Positions 1 through 8,449 of a stretch of 64,000 nucleotides of DNA are shown in pieces (positions within the stretch are counted from its first letter, which is position 1; each line of letters starts with the position of its first letter). The notes beneath the pieces were generated by a model. It did no database searches, was not told the DNA's origin, and saw only the letters and a list, made by a program, of their open reading frames with translations. This DNA comes from Deltaproteobacteria bacterium. GTDB lineage: Bacteria > Myxococcota_C > UBA6777. The stretch is taken from contig PCBK01000196.1 of assembly GCA_002731275.1 (NCBI GenBank), forward strand, positions 1 through 64,000, read 5' to 3'. Made by a program: the position numbers and the translations under genes.

Positions 1-262
1 AGAGAAGCCTCTGCAAGAAGAGCATTGTAGGTGGTAAAGCCCCAACCCCGAAGGGGTTCAACCGGGGTCCAGCGGCCGCCCGCTGGTGCAACGTCCGCCG
101 GAGCAGATTTATAGCTAAACCCCGTATATATCGGTTAGTTGGACCCTACTCTCGAAAGGCTTGAGAGGAGGGAAGAGCCGAAGGCTCAGGGTGGAGAGTT
201 TGTTGGGGTGGATGATTACAAGCACACGGAGAAAACGTCCTCATATAGGACGGCAGGTGAGA
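1..262. other. Non-coding edge region with two GC-rich hairpins
   Basis: I see no convincing gene here. It lies downstream of the minus-strand Cys-rich lipoprotein gene. It holds a 6-bp hairpin with a GAA loop at 44-58 (AACCCC/GGGGTT) and a 7-bp hairpin at 69-86 (CCAGCGG/CCGCTGG). A 17-bp sequence follows at 86-102 and recurs inverted near the other end of the window. Neither hairpin is followed by a good T-run on either strand, so I do not call a terminator. Confidence 0.5.
86..102 (+). repeat. 17-bp repeat, copy 1 (inverted partner at 63868-63884)
   Basis: The sequence GTGCAACGTCCGCCGGA occurs here on the plus strand and again, inverted, at 63868-63884. Both copies are in non-coding DNA, and similarity extends a few bases further (CAG, then TTT). 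Copy 1 directly abuts a 7-bp hairpin. It may be a dispersed genomic repeat or a protein-binding or recombination site; the function is unknown. Confidence 0.5.
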
Positions 263-1726
263 TTAGGGGCACTGTCCAGCAGGTTTACAGGAGTTGGGCA
301 GGAGGGGTGGAAGTCCACCACAGCATTTCTCACCGGAGGCACAATCAGCATCGGACTGACATCCACCGGTACCACCGCCACAAGAAGCCTGACAGGACTT
401 GGGAAGGAGAGGGATGGCAGCAGCACAACACTTGGACTTGGAAGGATCGGTGCAATCCGCATCAGACTGACATCCGCCAGTACCACCGCCACCACAAAGA
501 GCAGCCATTGACTGTGGTTGGCAGGATTGTCCCATACCCATCAAGTTACAACAAATCTGACCGGATTGGCAGGGAGGATTACAAGTCGAGGTGCTGCCAC
601 AAGCTGCCGCAGAACACTGACCATCAGTCCCACAACACTCCCCTTGTGGGCAGTTTGCGGGACAGTCACATTTACCAGTACCTGGGTTACACACAGAGGT
701 ACCCGTACAAGTGACGCCTTTGCACAAGTCATCTGCACAAGTGAATGTTACATTGTTGCAGATCTTTCCTCCTGTACACTGGGAATCATCACAACACTCG
801 TGGCAAGCACCATCCGCCACACAGCATGTTTGTGAACCCTGACAGGTTGTACCGAGACATGGACAAGAACCACTTGTGGGTACACAAGATTTGTACGCGC
901 CGTGGTTCAAACACTGGTACGCGACATCAGAGCATGCGCCAGTGTTGGTGCAGTCTTCTGCACAGAATTTTTGTCCTTGATAATCTGTACATTTACCACC
1001 AGGTCCACAATCTGCGTCTGCCGTACAAGCAGAACACCATTTTGTCTTGATACATGTACAGTTTTGGTTGGGATCGGGGATCTCACCTGCACCACAAGTT
1101 GTTCCGGAACAAGGCACGGGACATTTTCCACTGGCGTCAGGTTTGGAGCCGTCAGGACAGGTGACAGTGGTTTCACATACTTTGGAGGTCGCGTTACAGG
1201 TTTGTCCGAGTGGGCACTCACAAGCCTTCTCTTCACACTTGTTTTGATTACAAAATTTCCCAGAACCTGTGCAGTCTGTCGTGCATGCGTCAGTTCCACC
1301 GTTACAATCGGCATCTTTGAGACAATCCACGCACTCTTTTGTGGCAGAATTACACTTCTTGTCACCAGGACAGTTACAGCCACCGTCATCTTTTGTCACG
1401 ACAGGTTCACCAGAGCCGCCATCAGCAGTTTGTTCGTCGTTTGTGGTGCCTTCCGTAACTGTTTTGGTCACACATTGACCGTCGGAAGTACACATCTCAC
1501 CGTCAAGACAGTCACCGTCTTTTTCACATGCAATGACTTGCTTCTTCTCACATTTGTTGTTTTTACAGTGATAAGACTGGTCAAACTTCTTGGTACAATC
1601 AGCGGTCTTTTCGCAGTAATCTTTTCCTTGGGGCTCTCCACATGCGTCAAATACCACAAGCCCAGATACAAGTATAAACAATGAAAACAATTGAAGAATG
1701 ACCTTCCGGCCAGCATACATCTTCAT
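263..1726 (-). CDS. Cys-rich repeat lipoprotein
   Basis: Predicted secreted or outer-surface Cys-rich protein of 487 residues; the molecular function is unknown. I chose the ATG at 1726 because a GGAGG lies 7-8 bases upstream and the protein then begins with a Lys/Arg-containing signal sequence and hydrophobic core ending in a weak lipobox (FDAC, about residue 29). The rest is dominated by short Cys modules of the type CxSDxDC and CCxxxxxC, with an Asp/Gly/Thr-rich linker between an N-terminal pair and the main repeat block. The C-terminus carries two near-identical units starting CQSDADC. It is a paralogue of the next gene upstream (1840-3408). Such modules occur widely in large-genome myxobacteria-like organisms and probably form disulfide-stabilised extracellular units; that is inference. 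Confidence 0.8.
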   Translation of the reverse strand: MKMYAGRKVILQLFSLFILVSGLVVFDACGEPQGKDYCEKTADCTKKFDQSYHCKNNKCEKKQVIACEKDGDCLDGEMCTSDGQCVTKTVTEGTTNDEQTADGGSGEPVVTKDDGGCNCPGDKKCNSATKECVDCLKDADCNGGTDACTTDCTGSGKFCNQNKCEEKACECPLGQTCNATSKVCETTVTCPDGSKPDASGKCPVPCSGTTCGAGEIPDPNQNCTCIKTKWCSACTADADCGPGGKCTDYQGQKFCAEDCTNTGACSDVAYQCLNHGAYKSCVPTSGSCPCLGTTCQGSQTCCVADGACHECCDDSQCTGGKICNNVTFTCADDLCKGVTCTGTSVCNPGTGKCDCPANCPQGECCGTDGQCSAAACGSTSTCNPPCQSGQICCNLMGMGQSCQPQSMAALCGGGGTGGCQSDADCTDPSKSKCCAAAIPLLPKSCQASCGGGTGGCQSDADCASGEKCCGGLPPLLPNSCKPAGQCP

Positions 1727-1839
1727 GAGGATCCTCCAGGAATCAATGCCCACAGGCACATTGAGGTCCACCGAGCAATAGACTTGCTAAGTGGTGATGA
1801 AATAACAGAAAAAGGTAAAACCTTCTTTGGTTGTATATG

Positions 1840-3408
1840 TTAAGAGCAAGAGCTCTGACAGACTTTTTTGCTACCAGACAATGGGATCGAGACAGTACAA
1901 CATTTGAGGGACTGTCCCAAGGCAGTGGTTGGACAATCCGCGTCGGACTGACATTCACCACATGCTTTGATATCGAAGATCGGGACGATTGTGATGCATG
2001 TTTGTCCAGTGCAACACTCTTCATCTTTAGCACAGATATCAAGCGGGGCATCAAGTTTACATGCTCGGGGTGCGCTGCACTGCCCTTTTTGGCATGTGCG
2101 ACCACCTGCACAATCGGAGTTACTGCAACATTCCTGACACTTGAGTGTGGAAGGACAGCATTTTAGACCACCACAAGGCTGGCCACAAGGGTTTTTGGGT
2201 TGGCACTGACCTGACTTGCATTCGAAATCAGCAGCACAGTCAGAATCAGAACAACACGCTTCACATGTTTTTGTTGCTGTACAGCATTGCTTTCCGCCTG
2301 TGCAGGGTTGTCCACAAGGATTCTTTTGCTGGCAAACGCCCGTTTTGCACTCAAAACCAGACGCACAATCGGCATCTTCACAACACGTTGCACAAATCTT
2401 CGTCGCTGCGCAGCACTTCATACCACCAGAACAAGCTGGATTGCATGGAGATTTGGGCTGACAGGTCCCACTCTGGCAGGTCTCTGTCGAAGCGCAATCA
2501 GCATCTTCACAGCAATCGGCACAAGTCTTTGTCGCGGAGCAACACTTTTTCCCACCAGAACAGGATGGGTTACAAACAGGTGTTGGCTGACAGGTCCCAC
2601 TCTGACAAGTCTCACCTGCAACTGTACAGTCAGCATCTTCACAACACTGCGCACACTGTCCAGTCGCTTTGCAACACTTATCCGACCCTGTACAAGAAGG
2701 CTTGCAGTACTCTTTTGCCTTACACAGACCTGTAGCTTCATCACATTCTTCATCAGTACCACATGTTACCCCTTGGCAATTGGGGAGGCAGGCATTTGGA
2801 CCCACACACTTTTGTCCGGATGGACAGGTACATGTATCGAGACATTCAGAGTTTGTTCGGTTACAGCCAAAACCCGTCGGACAATCATTATCGAGAATAC
2901 ACTGCACACAGTTGCCTGTTGATTTCTGGCAACGTGGTGTTTTTCCAGAACAAGCCGCGTCATCAGTGCACACACAAACTTGCTTTTGGCTATCACAGGT
3001 TGAGCCCGTTTGGCACTCCGAAGAATTCGCACACGCTTCACCAGGTCCCTTGAGCGTCCCTTCAGTCGGTGTCTTCTCAGAGGGCGTACTCTCAGCTCCA
3101 GGCTCTCCGTTTGCATCTTTGATGGTCGGTTCGCCAGCATCTTTGCTTCCGCCATCTGTCGTGGTATTTCCATCAGAAGCATTCCGACGGCGACAGCAAT
3201 TGTCGATGAGCGTGTCACAAAACTCATCATTATCGCAATCCACATCAGATGTGCATTCAAGACATGTGCGTCTTGGAACACACTTCTTGGTGTTCACATC
3301 ACACACTTCGCTCTCTTTGCACTGTGGACACTTTGTCTCTCCTACAGGAGTCTCAGAGCAGCTCGCCCCAATCCACAGCAAAAACAACAGCGAACACAAA
3401 AAGCGCAT
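1840..3408 (-). CDS. Cys-rich repeat lipoprotein with five tandem modules
   Basis: Predicted lipoprotein of 522 residues, paralogous to the gene at 263-1726. The ATG at 3408 gives a short charged N-terminus, a Leu-rich core and the lipobox GAS-C at about residue 17. The Shine-Dalgarno is weak. An Asp/Gly/Thr/Pro-rich linker (about residues 75-120) separates an N-terminal Cys module from a block of Cys modules. Residues 235-448 are five tandem repeats of about 43 residues with the pattern C-P-C-GG-KCC-TK-C-CC-D-DC-C-G-C. A final CQSDADC unit closes the protein. The Cys spacing suggests periplasmic or surface-exposed disulfide knots. The function is not known. The next upstream gene, yhbY, is 340 bp away. 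Confidence 0.8.
   Translation of the reverse strand: MRFLCSLLFLLWIGASCSETPVGETKCPQCKESEVCDVNTKKCVPRRTCLECTSDVDCDNDEFCDTLIDNCCRRRNASDGNTTTDGGSKDAGEPTIKDANGEPGAESTPSEKTPTEGTLKGPGEACANSSECQTGSTCDSQKQVCVCTDDAACSGKTPRCQKSTGNCVQCILDNDCPTGFGCNRTNSECLDTCTCPSGQKCVGPNACLPNCQGVTCGTDEECDEATGLCKAKEYCKPSCTGSDKCCKATGQCAQCCEDADCTVAGETCQSGTCQPTPVCNPSCSGGKKCCSATKTCADCCEDADCASTETCQSGTCQPKSPCNPACSGGMKCCAATKICATCCEDADCASGFECKTGVCQQKNPCGQPCTGGKQCCTATKTCEACCSDSDCAADFECKSGQCQPKNPCGQPCGGLKCCPSTLKCQECCSNSDCAGGRTCQKGQCSAPRACKLDAPLDICAKDEECCTGQTCITIVPIFDIKACGECQSDADCPTTALGQSLKCCTVSIPLSGSKKVCQSSCS
2065..2706 (-). repeat. Five tandem ~43-aa Cys-rich repeats inside the lipoprotein
   Basis: Five consecutive copies encode a module that starts CxPxC or CGQPC, contains CC followed by TK, then CCEDADC or CCSDSDC, and ends CxxGxCQ. 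The copies are similar but not identical, consistent with an old expansion with ongoing divergence. Confidence 0.75.
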
Positions 3409-3748
3409 ATAACTCAACACATCTTCACCAAACAAACTTTCATAGGAAGTTCAAATAGATACAAAATAGACCATGGCACATACAGACAACACTTACAAAT
3501 GCAGTGTACAGACTGCACAAGAATGCTCAGGCCATTCTTTTACATCCTAGCGGAGGAATCATGAACCGTCAACCATTTCACCGCTCTGCGCAAGGAGGAC
3601 AAGAGCACAACGAAGGCGACAATGTACCCACTAAAAGGCAGAAAAAGGCGCTCTCGCAGCTATTTTCAAAGATAAGAAGGACATCTGTTGTGATGTATTT
3701 CCGCGTCGGAGGGGCTCAGTGTCATTGGATGGTTGGATGGAGTGAAGT
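3409..3748. other. Intergenic region upstream of the Cys-rich gene
   Basis: About 340 bp between yhbY and the Cys-rich lipoprotein gene. It should contain the promoter of the latter, but I cannot point to a clear -10/-35 pair. On the plus strand a short open frame with GGAGG four bases before its ATG starts at 3561 (see separate entry). Confidence 0.4.
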
Positions 3749-3803
3749 CTACGAAGAAGCTTTGGGTAATTTAATGGCAGGGTTGGTGGGGTGTGGCTTA
3801 TAA
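3561..3803 (+). CDS. Doubtful small ORF (80 aa)
   Basis: The ATG at 3561 follows GGAGGAATC, a strong Shine-Dalgarno with short spacing. The frame is open for 80 codons but its last 55 bases run antisense into yhbY. The predicted peptide is basic in the middle and hydrophobic at the end, and I recognise no family. It may be a real small protein or chance. Confidence 0.2.
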   Translation: MNRQPFHRSAQGGQEHNEGDNVPTKRQKKALSQLFSKIRRTSVVMYFRVGGAQCHWMVGWSEVYEEALGNLMAGLVGCGL

Positions 3804-4048
3804 AGCAAGACCATACCGCCAATGACCTGGACAAGTTCGGACTCTGTTGACTCAGCAAGGACCTCACCGAGTTCTTTTCGCTCGGGTCCATGCACTTTTT
3901 GGAGTTGGACTTTGACGAGCTCATGGGCTTTGAGATTGTCGAGGACCTGACGAATCACGCCAGGTGTGATGCCCAATTTTCCGATCTTCACGAGCGGACG
4001 AAGTTCATGGGCGAGAGAACGTAGATAACGTTTTTGGTTACCAGTCAT
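3749..4048 (-). CDS. yhbY: YhbY / CRS1-YhbY-domain RNA-binding protein
   Basis: Single-domain CRM (CRS1-YhbY) RNA-binding protein of 99 residues, the usual family length. The family binds pre-50S ribosomal particles and assists large-subunit assembly. Visible hallmarks are the N-terminal LRSLAHELRPLVKIGK stretch, the GITPGVI turn and the C-terminal VIGGMVLLYK strand. The ATG at 4048 has GGAAGGAATC about ten bases upstream. It sits alone between lipoprotein genes on the same strand, 40 bp after the end of the beta-propeller-like lipoprotein gene, so it may be co-transcribed with it. Confidence 0.93.
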   Translation of the reverse strand: MTGNQKRYLRSLAHELRPLVKIGKLGITPGVIRQVLDNLKAHELVKVQLQKVHGPERKELGEVLAESTESELVQVIGGMVLLYKPHPTNPAIKLPKASS

Positions 4049-4087
4049 GTTGATATGATTCCTTCCTACAGAGCGAGGAAATGGTGG

Positions 4088-6217
4088 TTATTGCAGTGGC
4101 GTTTCACGTGTGAGTTCGCCTTCGGATTTGACGACGAAGAGTTGGCTTCCGCTTGGATCAAGAACCCAAAGTCGTACAAGCGCGGTACATGCTCCAGAGT
4201 CTGTATCACAGACCTCGTCGTCCCCACAGATCTTGCCTTGCCCTTTCAGCTGCTCGTTGGTCGCATCATCTGAAGAGCGAGCGGTACACTGTGTCTTACG
4301 ACAAAGAGGATGATTGGTGCAATAGCTACGTTTACAATCTTCGGTGTCTCCGGTACAGGGGAGACGATCGCGAGCGATGATCATCTTGGAGGGCAGGCCA
4401 CCTAGTGCAAGTCTCATCATTGTAAAGCGCGCATCAATGGTAAATTCGAATTTGGTATCGGTGGGTGTGTCTTCTCTTCCTGCGCTGATTTGCAGCTCGA
4501 AGAAGTCGTTCTTGTAAAGCGCACCATCAGTCGCACGAAGTTCCTGTTTACCGCTGACAGAACCTTCAACAAGGTAGCTCTCATTGGTGCGGATCGAGAA
4601 CGTCCACTGGTCTTTCTCAGGAGGAGTCTCTTGACTCACATCGATCTTCAATCTCGCTCCAACGGCTTCCAGGATCGGAAACTCACAAGCAACAGAGACA
4701 GTCTCTCCGCCTTCTTTGGTCTCCTCTTTGCAATCCTGCAAGATCAGGATATCCCCTTTTTGCACAGTCTCAGACGCGAGGTCAAACCCTGTGCGCTCGA
4801 TAAATTCGCCGTTCTTCAGGTCAGAAAAGCGTCCGTTCCGATTGGAGATAAAGGTCTTGTTGTAGGTCAGCGTCCAAGCCTCGGAGACCACCCGATCGGC
4901 CACGAGTTTGACCCCAGTGTCATCGGAGTTTGCGCGTCTGATTTTGGGGAGTGTGTTACGTGTCGGTTCACGAGCGTCACCAAACGCCTCTTCACCAACA
5001 TACACACGAAATGTAGAAGCAGCAGGCCCCCGCAGATCGGCGTTAAACAACTTGTGCTTGGTGGTATCGATCAAATAGGCATATCCATCGGAGGCCGTCG
5101 CGAGCGCGAATGCACCCTTTAAGCTCGCTTGCTGCCCGTCAGCGTCCGTTACCGTAACAAACGTCTCAACCGGAAAAAACGCAATGTTCAATACGGAGAC
5201 GTTGGCGTCAGGTTGGATCGTGATGCGCTCGGGATAGCGAGAGTCACCTTGTTGAACGATTTTCTTGTTGTTGATATCGTAGACGAGGATACCGCCTGTC
5301 TCCATATCGATCAGGTATAACCACGCAAGATCGTGAGAGATCGATCCACCAAGAGTGGCACGCCCAACATCAAAGGATGACTTGGTCAGCGCCTTGGGAT
5401 CGATCACGTCGATCGCAGTCTTTGTGGAGTTTGTGATGTACAGATTCTTTTGTTGAGGATCGAAGAACATCTGGTTGGGGAGTCCATCGAGCGCGATTCG
5501 CTTGGTCTCTTTTCCGTACGTAGCACTCGATTCGTTTAAATCGACCACAACGACGACACGCTCAGAGGGGACGAGGACAAAGCCGATCAACCCATTGTCC
5601 GTTGAATAAAGCAGTAACCGGGAGGGGTTTTGCCAACAGCTATCGTTGTCCTGACATTTCTCGGGAAAACGAAGCGTGTTTCCGTCTTTGTCAACAGCCG
5701 GTTTCTGGGTTTGTGGATCGATCACCATCAAATCGCCATCGATACCGTGGAGAACAAAGACTCTCTTTTGATCGGGAGCGGTCACAACATCGACAGGATA
5801 ACGTCCCGTAGGGATGTACAACACACCAGGTGATGTTGGACTGGGATCGATGAGATGCTCACGGTTAAAGACGGAGTCTCCGGATGCGGAAGAGAGCGTC
5901 CACACAACGGAGAGTCTATCGAGATCGGCGTTGGCGATGTACATATAGTAGCGACGGCCTTCCGCGACACAGGTCTTTCCATCACCACAATCGCTGTCCT
6001 GACGACAAAAAGCCTCGCCAATCGTCGCGTTGGCTGCGCGACATTGACTCACGTCGACAAACGCAGGCGCGAGAGAGAGCGGACGCTTGAGATGCTTGAG
6101 ACCAGGAGTCACAGTGTTGTCGCAAGAAACCTGGAAGGTGAGAATCCAGGCCAACGCCAGCCACAACACACTGCGCCACATACTCATCCCAAGATTCAGT
6201 TTACGCAAAATCGACAT
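4088..6217 (-). CDS. Beta-propeller-like lipoprotein
   Basis: Predicted 709-residue lipoprotein. The ATG at 6217 is preceded by GAAGAGG with five-base spacing and lies ten bases after the stop of the gene at 6228, which makes a two-gene operon. The N-terminus has a hydrophobic core and lipobox QVSC. The body has many short strands typical of YVTN/NHL-like propellers (for example an LYITNS segment and an IDVIDP segment). The C-terminal 60 residues are Cys-rich with CxSDD and CDxDSGAC elements. It reads values and labels like a periplasmic scaffold; no catalytic motif is visible. Its upstream neighbour has the same architecture, so the two may act together. The function is unknown. Confidence 0.75.
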   Translation of the reverse strand: MSILRKLNLGMSMWRSVLWLALAWILTFQVSCDNTVTPGLKHLKRPLSLAPAFVDVSQCRAANATIGEAFCRQDSDCGDGKTCVAEGRRYYMYIANADLDRLSVVWTLSSASGDSVFNREHLIDPSPTSPGVLYIPTGRYPVDVVTAPDQKRVFVLHGIDGDLMVIDPQTQKPAVDKDGNTLRFPEKCQDNDSCWQNPSRLLLYSTDNGLIGFVLVPSERVVVVVDLNESSATYGKETKRIALDGLPNQMFFDPQQKNLYITNSTKTAIDVIDPKALTKSSFDVGRATLGGSISHDLAWLYLIDMETGGILVYDINNKKIVQQGDSRYPERITIQPDANVSVLNIAFFPVETFVTVTDADGQQASLKGAFALATASDGYAYLIDTTKHKLFNADLRGPAASTFRVYVGEEAFGDAREPTRNTLPKIRRANSDDTGVKLVADRVVSEAWTLTYNKTFISNRNGRFSDLKNGEFIERTGFDLASETVQKGDILILQDCKEETKEGGETVSVACEFPILEAVGARLKIDVSQETPPEKDQWTFSIRTNESYLVEGSVSGKQELRATDGALYKNDFFELQISAGREDTPTDTKFEFTIDARFTMMRLALGGLPSKMIIARDRLPCTGDTEDCKRSYCTNHPLCRKTQCTARSSDDATNEQLKGQGKICGDDEVCDTDSGACTALVRLWVLDPSGSQLFVVKSEGELTRETPLQ

Positions 6218-6227
6218 ACATACCTCT

Positions 6228-8126
6228 TCAAGGAGCCAATCGAATCGACGTGCGAATACCTTCAACACGTCCAATGACACGGTGTTTATCCAAATCGATG
6301 ATTGTGATCGATGTGTCCAAAAAGTTTGCGACATACGCGCGACGGTGTCGGACCTCATCTGTCGCGGAACGTGGCTCGTAATACGTCATAAAGTAAGGCT
6401 GTTGCCCCACCGCGATACGATGGACCACCTGAAATGTTTCTGTGTTGATCACATCAATGCGACGATCTTTTGAACAGACAACGTAGAGCAAATCAGTGCG
6501 CCCTAACAATCCAGGTCGATACACGATCTGCGCAGGATCTGCGCCAACTGGAATCGTCTTCAAGAGCGTCGCGGAGACCCCATCTCCAGCTGCATTCTTC
6601 TCAAGGTTGTACACAAGCACGATGTCTGGATTACGTACCGCGACATACAACCTCACCCACTTGTTCTTCTTGTCATGTCCGATCACAATCCCACGGACAT
6701 CGGGTAGAGATGAGCTTGAGTGCGAAAGGTGTGTAAAGGGGAACTTGACGAGAGATGAGCTATCCAAAATCGACGCTGAGGGTGGAAGCATGTAAATGTT
6801 CGCATCTTCTCGACTGGATAGGAAGATTTGTCCTCCCAATCCTTCGAGTCCCCCAGAAGGCAAAAGCGTCAAAGAGGTCGCACTTTTCGGTAAAGCTGTA
6901 TTACCTTTGACCAAGCGAAGCTTCTCTTTCTCCTCAACAGTCTTCGAAGACCAACCTTCTGCAGGGATCTCCAACTCGGAGATGCCGCCACTGACGAGGT
7001 GTGTCACGAGCACACGTTTTTGTTCGCAGCGTTGCCAACTCTCACAATCAGTCGCATGTCCACAGTAGGTTTCCGTCTCGGACTGACTCGTCTTGCAACG
7101 TCCATCGGTACAAGACTCACCACTTTTGCAGTCGCTGTCGTTTTGGCATCCAGGTGTGCATTTTCCTTTGTCACATCGCTCACCACCAGCACAGTCAGTG
7201 TCCACACTACAAGCGCTCCCTTTCGGATCGCTCGTCAAACAACGCCCCTTCTCACACACCTCACCTGTTTTGCAATCTGTATCTGCGACACAACCGGCGA
7301 CACAACGCGCAAAGTCACATCGCTGATCAGCGACACATAAACCCTTGCTCTTGTCATCAGCCGAACAAGCGCACTCATCGTCACTTGTGCATGTACGCAG
7401 CGCGACACATTGCTGAATGATCTTCACGCCATACGGCGCGGGACTGTCTTCGAGGTAGATTTTAGAGCTATCGCCACATAGGGGTGCTGGAGGGAATTCA
7501 TCTCCGCCCTCGATAGCGACACCACCAGTGTCATTGGTCGAGAGCGTTTTGTTATCACACTGGAGATGACCTTCTTCTTTGGTCGTATCGAGGGTCAATT
7601 GCACGACAGATGAAGCCTGGATGGTCTGCGCGAGACGACAATGTCCTCTCACACAAGATTCTCCCGCGTCCTTGTATGTTTTGGTGCAATCAGCGTCGGA
7701 GGTACATTCATCAAATGAACCAAGCACTTTGTCTTGACGAACAGCCAGGAAGAGCTCTGTCCCAGTTGCGTTGATCGCGAGCTGCCCTGCAAAAGTTCCG
7801 ACCTGAACAGTCGATTTCTCCAGGAGCTTCAAGGTCATCAACTCTGTTTGCACCCCGTTGATATCGACGACGCTAGTATTGGTCGGGTCTTCCGTCGTGT
7901 CCAATACCATCAACGTCCCACCAGTGAAGGCCAGATCGAAGTTGGAGTTTGCGACGTAGAGGAATTTACCAGAAGGATGAACAGCCAGCCCCACTGGGTA
8001 GTGGAGCTTTGATGGATCGGGAGAGATCCCCAAAGAGGTGCCCGTACAACCCACAACAGCGAGCGAAGATACAAACAACAAAAAGACTGAAAGAAGAAGC
8101 CTTTTCAAATACATGGATACTTTCAT
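6228..8126 (-). CDS. Beta-propeller lipoprotein with Cys-rich insert
   Basis: Predicted 632-residue lipoprotein, first gene of a pair with 4088-6217. I chose the ATG at 8126 (MKVSM), although no strong Shine-Dalgarno is present; an in-frame ATG at 8114 is an alternative. The signal sequence ends with lipobox VVGC. N-terminal strands (PVGLAVHPSGKFLYVANSN) and C-terminal strands (RRAYVANFLDTSITIIDLD) match the YVTN-type beta-propeller pattern. Between them, about residues 235-365, is an insert of Cys modules (CxxDxDCKTGEVC type) like those of the Cys-rich lipoproteins nearby. No enzyme motif is seen. A cell-surface binding or structural role is inferred. Confidence 0.78.
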   Translation of the reverse strand: MKVSMYLKRLLLSVFLLFVSSLAVVGCTGTSLGISPDPSKLHYPVGLAVHPSGKFLYVANSNFDLAFTGGTLMVLDTTEDPTNTSVVDINGVQTELMTLKLLEKSTVQVGTFAGQLAINATGTELFLAVRQDKVLGSFDECTSDADCTKTYKDAGESCVRGHCRLAQTIQASSVVQLTLDTTKEEGHLQCDNKTLSTNDTGGVAIEGGDEFPPAPLCGDSSKIYLEDSPAPYGVKIIQQCVALRTCTSDDECACSADDKSKGLCVADQRCDFARCVAGCVADTDCKTGEVCEKGRCLTSDPKGSACSVDTDCAGGERCDKGKCTPGCQNDSDCKSGESCTDGRCKTSQSETETYCGHATDCESWQRCEQKRVLVTHLVSGGISELEIPAEGWSSKTVEEKEKLRLVKGNTALPKSATSLTLLPSGGLEGLGGQIFLSSREDANIYMLPPSASILDSSSLVKFPFTHLSHSSSSLPDVRGIVIGHDKKNKWVRLYVAVRNPDIVLVYNLEKNAAGDGVSATLLKTIPVGADPAQIVYRPGLLGRTDLLYVVCSKDRRIDVINTETFQVVHRIAVGQQPYFMTYYEPRSATDEVRHRRAYVANFLDTSITIIDLDKHRVIGRVEGIRTSIRLAP

Positions 8127-8449
8127 ACGTTTTTGCAAAAGCGACCTTGCCTCCAAAATCGTCCATCACGAATCAACCATACCCTACAAAGATGTTGGGT
8201 GTGCTTTCTTCATCGTGCAAGGCTTGAGAAGTGTGAAAAAAAACGACACTGTCTTCAATCATCCCCACGTCATGTCTGTACACAACGCTACGACAGCGAC
8301 ACGAGAAAGTCCGTTAAGACAGCGTGACGGTCATCAGCGCTTACGTGAGAGGAGGGATTGATTGCACAAATTGGACCAGAGACATCCAGGTCCGCAAAGG
8401 GCAGGCGCATCATATGATCAAGTCCTTGAAACATCAAGACTCTGAGGTC
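8127..8449. other. Intergenic region between glyS and the propeller lipoprotein gene
   Basis: About 320 bp lie between two minus-strand transcription units. It should contain the promoter of the propeller lipoprotein operon. A 5-bp hairpin (AAGAC/GTCTT, 8436-8451) overlaps the glyS stop codon but has no T-run. I see no gene here. Confidence 0.4.

Noticed and set aside
44-70. tRNA-like T-arm (GGTTCAA) near the left edge
   Set aside because: The stem and loop sizes do not fit a tRNA T-arm and no acceptor or anticodon arm can be built.
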